Origin: Curtobacterium flaccumfaciens
Lineage (GTDB): Bacteria; Actinomycetota; Actinomycetes; Actinomycetales; Microbacteriaceae
DNA length: 64,000 nucleotides
Direction: 5' to 3'
Assembly (NCBI RefSeq): GCF_004361695.1
Contig: NZ_SNVW01000001.1
Coordinates: 531,170-595,169 of the forward strand
Part shown: positions 31,912 through 39,471 of the stretch, piece after piece
How the letters are laid out: each line of letters begins with the position of its first letter
How positions within the stretch are numbered: the first letter of the stretch is position 1
The notes under the pieces: generated by a model
Told to the model about the DNA's origin: nothing
Databases searched by the model: none
Seen by the model: the letters and a program-made list of their open reading frames with translations, nothing else
Position numbers and translations under genes: made by a program

Positions 31912-34887
31912 TCAGACGGTGGTCGTGACGCGTGAGCCCCCCTCGAGCGTCCGGCGCACCGCGATGCGCTCCGGGATCCGCTGCTTGAGCTCCTCGACGT
32001 GGCTGACGATCCCGACCTGACGGCCACCAGCGGTGAGCCGTGCGAGCTGCCCGATGACGTCGTCGAGGGTCTCCGGGTCGAGCGTGCCGAACCCCTCGTC
32101 GACGAACAGCGTGCCGAGCGAGACCCCGCCGGCCTCGGCCTGCACGACGTCGGCCAACCCGAGCGCCAAGCACAGCGACACCGTGAAGGTCTCACCACCG
32201 GAGAGGCTGCCGGGAGCACGCCGGGTGTCGGTCGTCTGGTCGTGCACGGCGAGAGCGAGCCCCGTGCGTCGCGCCCGTGAACCCGACTCCCGCTCGTCCG
32301 AGGTCTCGAGCGTGAACCGACCCGCGAGCATCGCCCGCAGGCGGTCGTTCGCCGCGGCGACGACGTCCTCGAAGCGCCGCATGAGCACGTACGTGCCGAG
32401 GGTGATCCCGCTCGGGTTGACCGACGGCTGACCGGCGGCGATGTCGGCGAGGCGGACGACCGCACGGCTCCGGGCCGAGGTGTCGTCGCGGGCACGCACG
32501 GCCACGGCGAGCTCGGCGGCGCACTGCTCGGAGGCGGCGGCGCGGTCCTCGGCGGAGGCCGCCGCGCGGGTTGCTTCGTCGGCGGCGGTGGCGGACTGCT
32601 CGCGGGCCACCCGGGCACCGTCGAGGTCGAGGTGTTCCGCGTCGTCCCCGGCGGCCGCCACCACGGCCGGCTCTGCCAGGCCGGCGTCCACCACGGCGCG
32701 CTCGCGGTCGGCGGTCGCGACGGCGCCCTGCAGCTGCTCGGTGCGCGCACGGTCGAGGAGCGCGGCACGAGCGGCGGCCACGTCGTCGAACTCCTGCTCG
32801 GCCAGCACCCGGTCGACCTCGGCGAGGCGTTCGCGGACCGCCCCGACGGCTGCGACCGCGCGGTCGTCCGCACGGGACACGGCATCGAGCCGATCGACCA
32901 GCGCGTCGAGCTGCGCGACGCCGGCGTGCAGCGAGTCCGGTTCGTCGTCGAGGAGCTCGGTCACGCGTCCGGTCGCCTGCTGGACCGCCGCCGTGTCCTG
33001 TTCGAGCCGCTCGGTGTCCGCCGCGGCCGAGGCCACCAGGACCGCCCGCTCCGTGTCGACCTGGTTGCGCTGCCGTTCGAGGGTGCGGGTCGCTTCGTCG
33101 TGCGCGGCACGCTGCTGTTCGAGGGCACGGACACGGACGGCCGCGGTGTGCGCTGCCTCGACCAAAGCTCCGGCGGCGGCAGCCAGGGCCTCCACGGTGA
33201 CCGCGTCGGTGTCGCCGAGCACCTGCACGAGTCGCTCGTGCTCCGCCCGCTCGACCGCGAGGGCAGCGGCGGCGTCGGAGAGCTCCTGCTCGGCGCGGCG
33301 GGCGGCCCGGGCTGCCGCCTCGATCGCCTGGGCGGTGGGGTGGTCGTCCTGCGGGAGGGCGACGGCGGGGTGCTCGACGGCACCGCACACGGGGCACGGC
33401 TCGTCCGGCTGCAGGGCCGCACCGAGTTCCCCGGCGAGGCCGGCGATGCGGCGTTCGCGGAGCTGTTGCTCGGCGCGGACCAGGTCGTGCGCGGTGGTCC
33501 GGGCCGCGCCCACGGCAGCTTCGGCGCCCCGGACCCGCCGTTCGGACGCAGCTCGGGCGTCGAGGTCGGCGCGGAGTCGCCCGACCCGCTCGACCTCGAG
33601 CCGAGCGGCCTCGGCACCGGCGGCCGTCTCGGCAGCGGCACGGGCGTCCTCGACGATGCGCGCCCGTTCGGCCGGCCGTGCCTCGAGCGCGGTGTCGAGG
33701 TCGGCCAACCGCCGTGTGCGCTGTTCGGCACGGGTCGTGGCATCGGTGATCGAGCGTCGGCGGTCGGTGAACCCGGCTTCGACGGCGACGAGGTGGCGGA
33801 CCGCGGCGACGCACTCGGCCACGGTGGAACGCTGGCGGACGAGGTCGTCCCCCGTCGCGCCGACCCGGTGTCGGGCGCGCAGGGTGTCCGCAGCCGACGC
33901 CGCGTCGTCCGATCGGAGTCGGGCGGCGTCGAGCCCGTCGGCGACCGCGGCCACACGTGCGGCGCGTTCGGCGAGGGCGAGCCGTGTGCGCGCCGCGTCG
34001 ACGTCGGGCGCACCCGCGTCGAGGAGCGACCGGCGTCGGAGGAGTTCGGCGCGGCGCTCGAGCGCAGCGGCACGAGCGGTGACCGCCTGCTCGTGCGCGG
34101 CGGCCGCTGCGGCGGTGTGTGCGGCTGCGGCCCGTGCGACCTCGGCCGCGTCGGCCGCGGCGCGGAGTGCGACGACCGTCGGGGGCACGGATGCCTCGTC
34201 CGGGTCGTCGGCGCCGGCCGCCTGGGCGAACCGGCTGAGGGCGTCGCGCACCCGGGCGTCCGCACCGTCGACCTCGGCCTGCACGGCGCGGCGACGGGCA
34301 GCGAGCTCGTCTGCCGTGCGGTCGTAGACCTGCGTGCCGAACAGCGACTGCAGGAGCTTCCGGCGCTCTTCGCCCGGGGAGCGCAGGAACCGTGCGAACT
34401 CACCCTGCGGCAGGACGACGGTCTGCAGGAACTGCGCCCGGTCGAGCCCGACGATGCGGGTGATCTCGACGGCGACCTCGGGGATGCGGGACGACACCGG
34501 CTCGCCGGCGACGTCGGCCGGCCCGGCGAGGCGGAAGAGCTGCACGGACGCCTGCTGCTTCACGGTGCCGCTGCCCCGCTGCTTCGGGCGGTCGTACTGC
34601 GGCGTGCGTCGGACCCGGTGGACGCCCGCGCCGGTCTCGAAGACGAGCTCGACGAAGGGTTCGACGGCGGGGTCGGCGTGCTGACTGTGCAGCCGGTCGT
34701 CGGTGGCGTCGGCCCCGGCGAGCTTGCCGTACAGCGCGAACACGACGGCGTCGATGATCGTCGACTTGCCGGAACCGGTCGGCCCCTCGAGCAGGAACAC
34801 CCCCGAGGCGGCGAGCGCGGCGAAGTCGATCGTCACGAGGTCGGGGTAGGGACCGATCGCGCGGAGTTCGAGGCGGTGCAGGTACAT
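31912..34887 (-). CDS. sbcC: Exonuclease SbcCD, ATPase subunit SbcC
   Basis: A 991-aa SMC-like ATPase. The N-terminal Walker A is GPTGSGKSTI, and the Q-loop region is VVLPQGEFARFL. Two long Ala/Arg/Glu-rich coiled coils flank a zinc hook, CPVCG (about residues 498-502). The ABC signature LSGGETFTVSLCLALGLADV and the Walker B LGTLFVDEGFGTLD lie at the C-terminus. With SbcD it cuts hairpins and double-strand ends. The ATG shares one base with the sbcD stop (TGATG), so the pair is translationally coupled. Confidence 0.93.
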   Translation of the reverse strand: MYLHRLELRAIGPYPDLVTIDFAALAASGVFLLEGPTGSGKSTIIDAVVFALYGKLAGADATDDRLHSQHADPAVEPFVELVFETGAGVHRVRRTPQYDRPKQRGSGTVKQQASVQLFRLAGPADVAGEPVSSRIPEVAVEITRIVGLDRAQFLQTVVLPQGEFARFLRSPGEERRKLLQSLFGTQVYDRTADELAARRRAVQAEVDGADARVRDALSRFAQAAGADDPDEASVPPTVVALRAAADAAEVARAAAAHTAAAAAAHEQAVTARAAALERRAELLRRRSLLDAGAPDVDAARTRLALAERAARVAAVADGLDAARLRSDDAASAADTLRARHRVGATGDDLVRQRSTVAECVAAVRHLVAVEAGFTDRRRSITDATTRAEQRTRRLADLDTALEARPAERARIVEDARAAAETAAGAEAARLEVERVGRLRADLDARAASERRVRGAEAAVGAARTTAHDLVRAEQQLRERRIAGLAGELGAALQPDEPCPVCGAVEHPAVALPQDDHPTAQAIEAAARAARRAEQELSDAAAALAVERAEHERLVQVLGDTDAVTVEALAAAAGALVEAAHTAAVRVRALEQQRAAHDEATRTLERQRNQVDTERAVLVASAAADTERLEQDTAAVQQATGRVTELLDDEPDSLHAGVAQLDALVDRLDAVSRADDRAVAAVGAVRERLAEVDRVLAEQEFDDVAAARAALLDRARTEQLQGAVATADRERAVVDAGLAEPAVVAAAGDDAEHLDLDGARVAREQSATAADEATRAAASAEDRAAASEQCAAELAVAVRARDDTSARSRAVVRLADIAAGQPSVNPSGITLGTYVLMRRFEDVVAAANDRLRAMLAGRFTLETSDERESGSRARRTGLALAVHDQTTDTRRAPGSLSGGETFTVSLCLALGLADVVQAEAGGVSLGTLFVDEGFGTLDPETLDDVIGQLARLTAGGRQVGIVSHVEELKQRIPERIAVRRTLEGGSRVTTTV

Positions 34888-36050
34888 CAGCGGTCCCCCT
34901 CGCGCTGCAGTGCCAGGGCGGCTGCCTCGTACGCCTCGGTCAGGATCGCGCGGTCGTCGTCGGTGGGCGCGGCACCCGTGGCGAAGGACACGAAGTCCGC
35001 TGCCACCTCGACCGGGTCGGACGTCGCCGTGACGGCCCGCGCGGCAGCGCGTTCGCCACGGTCGGCGGGCTCGTGCGTGATCGCCAGGGCGTACGGGAAG
35101 TGGTCCTTCACCCGCGCGTACATCCGTTCCGGGTGCACGGTGTCCGTCACGGCCACCCGGACCCAGGCGTCCGCCGCGGACCGGAAGGTGCCGGACTCGA
35201 TGTCGTCGATGCTGCCGCGCACGTCGACGAGCCGCCGGGGCACTGGCGCGGGCACGAGTTCGACGGTCACCCCGCCGGTGGCGTCGAGGTCGACCACGGT
35301 CACCGACTTCTGCTGGTTCCGCTCGCCGAACGAGAAGGCGAGCGGCGACCCGGCGTACCGGATGCGGTCGGTGGCGCCGACGCGCTGCGGGCCGTGCAGG
35401 TGGCCGAGCGCCACGTAGTCGACGCCGTCGAACACGTTCTCGGACACGCGGTCGACCCCGCCGACGCGGATGTCCTGCTCGCTGTCGCTCGGCTCGGTCC
35501 CGCCGACGAAGGCGTGCGCCACGACGACGCTGCGCGTGCCCGGTCGTTCGGCGAGGTCGGCACGGATCCGGTCCATCGCGGCGCCGACGACGGCCTGGTG
35601 CGACCGCGCGAGGGGTTCGTCGGGCACCGCGGCGAGGGCGTACCGGGTGAGGTCCGGGTGCAGGTAGGGGATGCCGTAGACCGCGACCGGCCCGGAGGCG
35701 TCGGAGACGATCACCGGGGTGCCGATGCCGGCGGGTTCGGCGAGGATCCGGACGCGGGTGCCCATCACGCCGGCACCGAAGCCGAGTCGCGCGGCGGAGT
35801 CGTGGTTGCCCGGGGTGAGCACGACGGTGGTCGTCTCGGCGAGCCGTTCGAGCGCGTGGGACAGCATCCGGACGGCGTCGACCGGCGGGATGGCGCGGTC
35901 GTAGACGTCGCCGGCGATGACGACGAGGTCGATCGCGCGCTCGTGCACCTGGGCGACGAGCCAGTCGAGGAACGCGGCCTGGTGCTCGAGCAGGTCAGCG
36001 CCCAGCAGTGTGCGGCCGAGGTGCCAGTCGCCGGTGTGCAGGATGCGCAT
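34887..36050 (-). CDS. sbcD: Exonuclease SbcCD, nuclease subunit SbcD
   Basis: A 387-aa Mre11-like metallophosphoesterase. The phosphoesterase motifs are present in order: HTGDWHLGR at the N-terminus, VIAGDVYDR, LTPGNHDS, VVVAHAFVGG and ALGHLHGPQ. They coordinate two metal ions for the nuclease reaction. TACCGT (minus strand, 36057-36062) ends six bases before the ATG, so the operon message is probably leaderless. sbcC follows directly. Confidence 0.95.
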   Translation of the reverse strand: MRILHTGDWHLGRTLLGADLLEHQAAFLDWLVAQVHERAIDLVVIAGDVYDRAIPPVDAVRMLSHALERLAETTTVVLTPGNHDSAARLGFGAGVMGTRVRILAEPAGIGTPVIVSDASGPVAVYGIPYLHPDLTRYALAAVPDEPLARSHQAVVGAAMDRIRADLAERPGTRSVVVAHAFVGGTEPSDSEQDIRVGGVDRVSENVFDGVDYVALGHLHGPQRVGATDRIRYAGSPLAFSFGERNQQKSVTVVDLDATGGVTVELVPAPVPRRLVDVRGSIDDIESGTFRSAADAWVRVAVTDTVHPERMYARVKDHFPYALAITHEPADRGERAAARAVTATSDPVEVAADFVSFATGAAPTDDDRAILTEAYEAAALALQREGDR

Positions 36051-36119
36051 GCCGTCACGGTAGCGCCGGCCGGGGACATCCCGGGGTGCCCCGCGCCACC
36101 CTGTGGAGAACCGGTCGGG

Positions 36120-37304
36120 TCAGGTCGCGCAGCTGAGGTTGGTCCCGACGAGTGCCGTCTGGATCCGGGCGGTCGCGGTGCTGTCGACGTACCAGGACCC
36201 GGCCCAGTTCGTCCGGATCTTCACGGTCACGACGGCGCCGAGTGTCAGGATGCTCTGGCCCGTGACGCGGATCGGCGCGGTGCTGCCTGCTGCACCGGTC
36301 GCGGCGATGGTTCCGGCGTTCGTGTTGAGCACCGAGAAGGACGCGGCCGTCGGCCCGCCGTAGGTGAAGCCGATGTTCACGGATCCGTCGCCGTTCGCCG
36401 TGCAGGTCAGCGCGGTGGCCGGCGTCGCCGTCCCCGCGCCGAACGCGGTGGTGGTCGTGGTGGTCTTCGACCAGGGGGCTGCGACGGCCTGGGCCGGCAG
36501 CAGCACGCCGGCGCCGCCGGCGACGACGACGAGGACCAGTGCGGCGCCACCGAGTCGGCGCAGCCGACGCGCACGGCGAGCCTGTCGACGCAGGGTGCGA
36601 CGGCTCTGGACGTGCGCGGGGGCGGACTGGAGGCGCGTGGCGGCGCCGTCCCGCGCCTCCAGGCCGTCGTCAGCACCGTCAGCCCCACCGTCACCGGCGT
36701 CACCACCGTCACCCGCGGAACCGGCGGAACCGGCGGGATCGTCGTCCGACACGGCGAAGCGCCGGAGCGACCCGTCGATCGTGCAGAGCGCGAGGACCGC
36801 GACCAGCGCGAGCGCCAGCATGCCGACCGGCACCCACTGGCCCGTGCGGATCCACACGATCGGCGTCCCGACGAACGGCACCCGCAGGAACGCGACGCCG
36901 TGCACCGCGGAGGGCTCGAGCGGGGTGGAGTCCTGCTGCGGGTTCGCGTCGCCCTTGGTGACGAGGGTGCCTCCGGGGCCGTCCTCGACGTAGCGGTGCA
37001 TCCGGAGGTGCCCGGGCTGGTCCGGGTCGTCGGCCAGCAGGATCTTGCCCATCCGGACGTCGCCGGCCGTCACCGGGCGGGAGACCACGACGTCGCCGGG
37101 GGTCAGTCGGGGCTCCATCGAGCCGGTCATCACCGTCGTCGGCTGCCAGCCGATCACCGCGGGGGCGGCGGCCCAGAGCGCGAGCCCGAGCAGCGTGGCG
37201 ACGACGCCGCGGGCGAGGGTGGCGACGACGACGCGCCCCCAGTCGACGGCGTCACGGACCACGTCGTGCGGTGTGGGACCACCGTGCACTGTGATGCTCG
37301 TCAT
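36120..37304 (-). CDS. SipW-like signal peptidase I fused to a secreted C-terminal domain
   Basis: A 394-aa protein. The N-terminal part has a membrane helix, then VMTGSMEPRLTPGDVVV with the catalytic serine and GHLRMHRYVE with a histidine in place of the usual lysine, the ER/SipW type of signal peptidase. After a second helix and a Gly/Asp-rich linker comes an Arg-rich stretch and a third hydrophobic segment ending AQAVAAPWS. That segment looks like a second signal peptide, followed by about 115 Thr/Gly-rich residues. The linker contains the CTGGAGGC repeat at 36627-36662. It lies 122 bases after the TasA-like gene, its probable substrate. Confidence 0.8.
   Translation of the reverse strand: MTSITVHGGPTPHDVVRDAVDWGRVVVATLARGVVATLLGLALWAAAPAVIGWQPTTVMTGSMEPRLTPGDVVVSRPVTAGDVRMGKILLADDPDQPGHLRMHRYVEDGPGGTLVTKGDANPQQDSTPLEPSAVHGVAFLRVPFVGTPIVWIRTGQWVPVGMLALALVAVLALCTIDGSLRRFAVSDDDPAGSAGSAGDGGDAGDGGADGADDGLEARDGAATRLQSAPAHVQSRRTLRRQARRARRLRRLGGAALVLVVVAGGAGVLLPAQAVAAPWSKTTTTTTAFGAGTATPATALTCTANGDGSVNIGFTYGGPTAASFSVLNTNAGTIAATGAAGSTAPIRVTGQSILTLGAVVTVKIRTNWAGSWYVDSTATARIQTALVGTNLSCAT
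36627..36662. repeat. CTGGAGGC inverted repeat at the fusion joint of the SipW-like gene
   Basis: CTGGAGGCGCG (36627-36637) pairs with CGCGCCTCCAG (36652-36662), and the interior GTGGCGGCGCC adds pairs. It is in frame and encodes LEARDGAATRLQ within the linker between the peptidase part and the second signal-like segment. Confidence 0.8.
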
Positions 37305-37390
37305 GACTGCCTTCGACCGGGAGCGCGTTCTGGAAGGGGTGACGGACGGGCCCGCGTCGGGTGCGGTCCCGGTCGTCGCCGGGTGCAGAG

Positions 37391-37418
37391 GACGGGAGCG
37401 TTCGATCACGCTCCCGTC
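37391..37418 (-). terminator. Hairpin after the TasA-like gene
   Basis: GACGGGAGCG (37391-37400) and CGCTCCCGTC (37409-37418) are perfect arms with an eight-base loop, nine bases beyond the TasA-like stop. It may attenuate read-through into the SipW-like gene. Confidence 0.6.
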
Positions 37419-37426
37419 GGTCCCGC

Positions 37427-38020
37427 TCAGCTGTTCTGGGCCTCCCAGGTGAGGCCGAGGGCCGCGGTGCCGCCCTGCACGGTGTTCGGTGCGGTGCTCG
37501 AGACCGTGTAGGTGAAGCGGTAGACGCGCGACTCCGACGCGGTGCCGGTCGGGGCCCACGTGCCGAGACCGGTGGCGAAGTTCGACGCGGTGAAGTTGCT
37601 GAGCAGGCCGCTGTAGAGGGTGCCGCTCGTGGCGGCCGGGGTGAAGCCGGTGCAGGAGCCGAAGCCGCCGCCGGTGCCCTGCTCGACCGTCAGGGTGATG
37701 TTCGCGTCGAGCGCCTTCGTGGCCGAGGCGTTGGTGCCGTACAGCTTCACGGTGGAGGGCAGCGACCCGGTCGAGGTGACCGTGATGCAGTTCGCGCCGG
37801 TCGAGCCCGGCTTGAGGCCGGTCGCGTTGAACAGCGCGGTGTTGTTGTCGTCGTCGGTGAGTGCGACGCTGCCGGCGGTCCAGTTGCTGGTCGGGTTGAC
37901 CGTCGTGGCCGAGAAGGCCGAGTAGGACGCGGTGGAGACGACGACCCCCGAGGCCACGAGGGCGGCGGGGATGGCGATCCAGGCGGCGAGACGGGCGGCG
38001 CGAGGGGTGACACGAGACAT
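37427..38020 (-). CDS. TasA/CalY-like secreted protein with SipW-type signal peptide
   Basis: A 197-aa exported protein. It has a basic start, then hydrophobic AAWIAIPAALVASGVVVSTASYSAFSATT. The YSAFSATT cleavage region is that of SipW-dependent proteins. The mature part is Thr/Ser/Gly/Asn-rich beta sequence, with two cysteines (in NCITVTS and GSCTGF) that could form a disulphide. This resembles TasA/CalY-like fibre or matrix proteins. The neighbouring SipW-like peptidase is the expected processing enzyme. The leader shares 15 bases, including AGGAG, with the sortase gene. Confidence 0.75.
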   Translation of the reverse strand: MSRVTPRAARLAAWIAIPAALVASGVVVSTASYSAFSATTVNPTSNWTAGSVALTDDDNNTALFNATGLKPGSTGANCITVTSTGSLPSTVKLYGTNASATKALDANITLTVEQGTGGGFGSCTGFTPAATSGTLYSGLLSNFTASNFATGLGTWAPTGTASESRVYRFTYTVSSTAPNTVQGGTAALGLTWEAQNS

Positions 38021-38115
38021 GGCGGGGCTCCTGATCCGAGGTGGCGCCGGGTCCGCGGTGGTTGGCCGCGCTTCGTCGCCGTGGTGATTGCTACGACGAT
38101 CAAGCTACTTTGCTG

Positions 38116-38197
38116 CCGTGCTGCTCACAAGTGGAGGAATGCCCCCACTGCTGGGGGTAGTTCAATCGGTGAGATACTTGTTCAATGAGCAGCACGG
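38116..38197. other. Potential large stem with nested hairpin in the tasA-marR divergent gap
   Basis: CCGTGCTGCTCA (38116-38127) and TGAGCAGCACGG (38186-38197) are perfect 12-base arms. Between them, CCCCC and GGGGG around ACTGCT form an inner hairpin, and GTTCAAT occurs twice (38159-38165 and 38180-38186). GATACT near 38173 is a possible -10 element of the marR gene. It could be a folded leader, a double regulator site, or both. The remainder of 38021-38258 shows only leader sequence. Confidence 0.5.
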
Positions 38198-38258
38198 CGA
38201 CATACCGTGTCGCCCCGCCGATCGCGCGAGCGATCACCCATCCGAGAAGAGCCGCCCG

Positions 38259-38837
38259 ATGACGGACACCGCCCCCGCACTCCCCCAGGAGGCCTCCGCG
38301 TTCCTGCGCGGCCAGGAGCTCCCCCCGGCCCCCGCATCCCCCACCGTCAGCGTTCCCGAGACGACACCGGACACCGACGTCGCGAAGCTGATGACCGCCT
38401 TCCGCGTGCTCCAGATGCAGCACGCCCGTGTGCTCCACCACGAGAGCTCCACCCGGGGCCTCAACGCGACCGACGCCCGGTTCGTGTTCTTCCTCGCCGC
38501 GGCGGACGGCCAGGGCGTCACCCCGAAGCAGGCCGGCGAGTACCTCGAGCTGTCGACCGGCGCGATGACGTCGCTCATCGACCGGCTCGAGAAGCGCGCC
38601 CACATCGAGCGCCGTCCGAACCCCGAGGACCGTCGCAGCATCCTCATCCACCTCACGCCGTCCGGCGCCGAGGTCGCGCGCGGCATCGGCGCCGTCTACA
38701 CCGCGGCCTTCCGCGAGGTCGTCGCCCCGGACGACCGGGCCCGGTTCGCCGACGCCTTCGACCGGCTCGGCACCGCCCTCGACCGGCACTCCCGCGCCGT
38801 CCACGACGCGACCACGCTCGGCGGCCTGACCGCCTGA
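38259..38837 (+). CDS. MarR-family transcriptional regulator
   Basis: A 192-aa protein with a 45-residue Pro/Ala-rich head followed by a winged-helix domain. The helix-turn-helix is TPKQAGEYLELSTGAMTSLIDRLEKR and the wing is NPEDRRSILIHLTP. The frame is open upstream. The ATG at 38259 is chosen because the upstream text is leader-like and a GAGAAGA lies about eight bases before it. It is divergent from the TasA-like gene, which it may control through the repeats at 38159-38197. Confidence 0.82.
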   Translation: MTDTAPALPQEASAFLRGQELPPAPASPTVSVPETTPDTDVAKLMTAFRVLQMQHARVLHHESSTRGLNATDARFVFFLAAADGQGVTPKQAGEYLELSTGAMTSLIDRLEKRAHIERRPNPEDRRSILIHLTPSGAEVARGIGAVYTAAFREVVAPDDRARFADAFDRLGTALDRHSRAVHDATTLGGLTA

Positions 38838-38892
38838 CCGGCCCCACCGCGTGTGACGGACCGTGTCGGGGCCGCCGCGTAGCGTGGCCGGC

Positions 38893-39402
38893 ATGACCCC
38901 TTCCGAACTCCTCATCGAAGCGTTCTCCCGGGTGCCGTCGACGGTCGCACGTGCCGTCGAGGGGCTGTCCGAAGACCAGTTGGCGTCGCGCCCGGCGACG
39001 GGCGCGAACACGCTCGCCTGGCTCGCATGGCACATCGCCCGGGGGCAGGACGCGCAGATCGCCGATCTCGCCGGCTCCGAACAGGTGTGGACGGCCGACG
39101 GCTGGGTGGAGCGGTTCGGCCTGCCGTTCCCCGCCGAGGCGCTCGGGTACGGCATGTCCCGCGACGACGTCGGACGCGTCCGCGCCTCCGCCGACCTGCT
39201 GCTCGGCTACCTGCAGGCGGTGCACGCGCGCACCGTGGCCTACGTCGGCACGCTCGCCCCGGAGGACTTCGACCCCGTCGTCGACGACGCCTGGGACCCG
39301 CCCGTCACCGCCGGCGCCCGGCTCGTCAGCATCCTCGACGACTGCACGCAGCACGCCGGCCAGGCCGGGTACGTGCGCGGACTGCTCTTCTTCAACCGCT
39401 GA
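38893..39402 (+). CDS. DinB-family metal-binding protein
   Basis: A 169-aa four-helix-bundle protein of the DinB/DUF664 type. It has an N-terminal helix with RVPSTVARAVEGLSEDQL, the first metal-ligand histidine in WLAWHIARGQD and a second in CTQHAGQAGYVRGLL at the C-terminus. Family members include thiol-dependent enzymes and proteins of unknown role. TAGCGT (38880-38885) ends seven bases before the ATG. A perfect hairpin terminator follows. Confidence 0.82.
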   Translation: MTPSELLIEAFSRVPSTVARAVEGLSEDQLASRPATGANTLAWLAWHIARGQDAQIADLAGSEQVWTADGWVERFGLPFPAEALGYGMSRDDVGRVRASADLLLGYLQAVHARTVAYVGTLAPEDFDPVVDDAWDPPVTAGARLVSILDDCTQHAGQAGYVRGLLFFNR

Positions 39403-39419
39403 CGCGGTCCGGGCAGACG

Positions 39420-39451
39420 GGAGGCCCGTGGCGATCCCGCCACGGGCCTCC
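39420..39451. terminator. Perfect 14-bp hairpin between convergent genes
   Basis: GGAGGCCCGTGGCG (39420-39433) and CGCCACGGGCCTCC (39438-39451) pair completely with a four-base loop. It sits between the DinB gene and the convergent DEAD-box helicase gene and is a variant of the window-wide repeat. Confidence 0.8.
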
Positions 39452-39471
39452 TGTCCTGCTGCTGGTCGCGA

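Noticed and set aside
31912..35418. Long plus-strand frames opposite sbcC and sbcD
   Set aside because: They have no motifs and their codon pattern is antisense. SbcC and SbcD are unambiguous on the minus strand.
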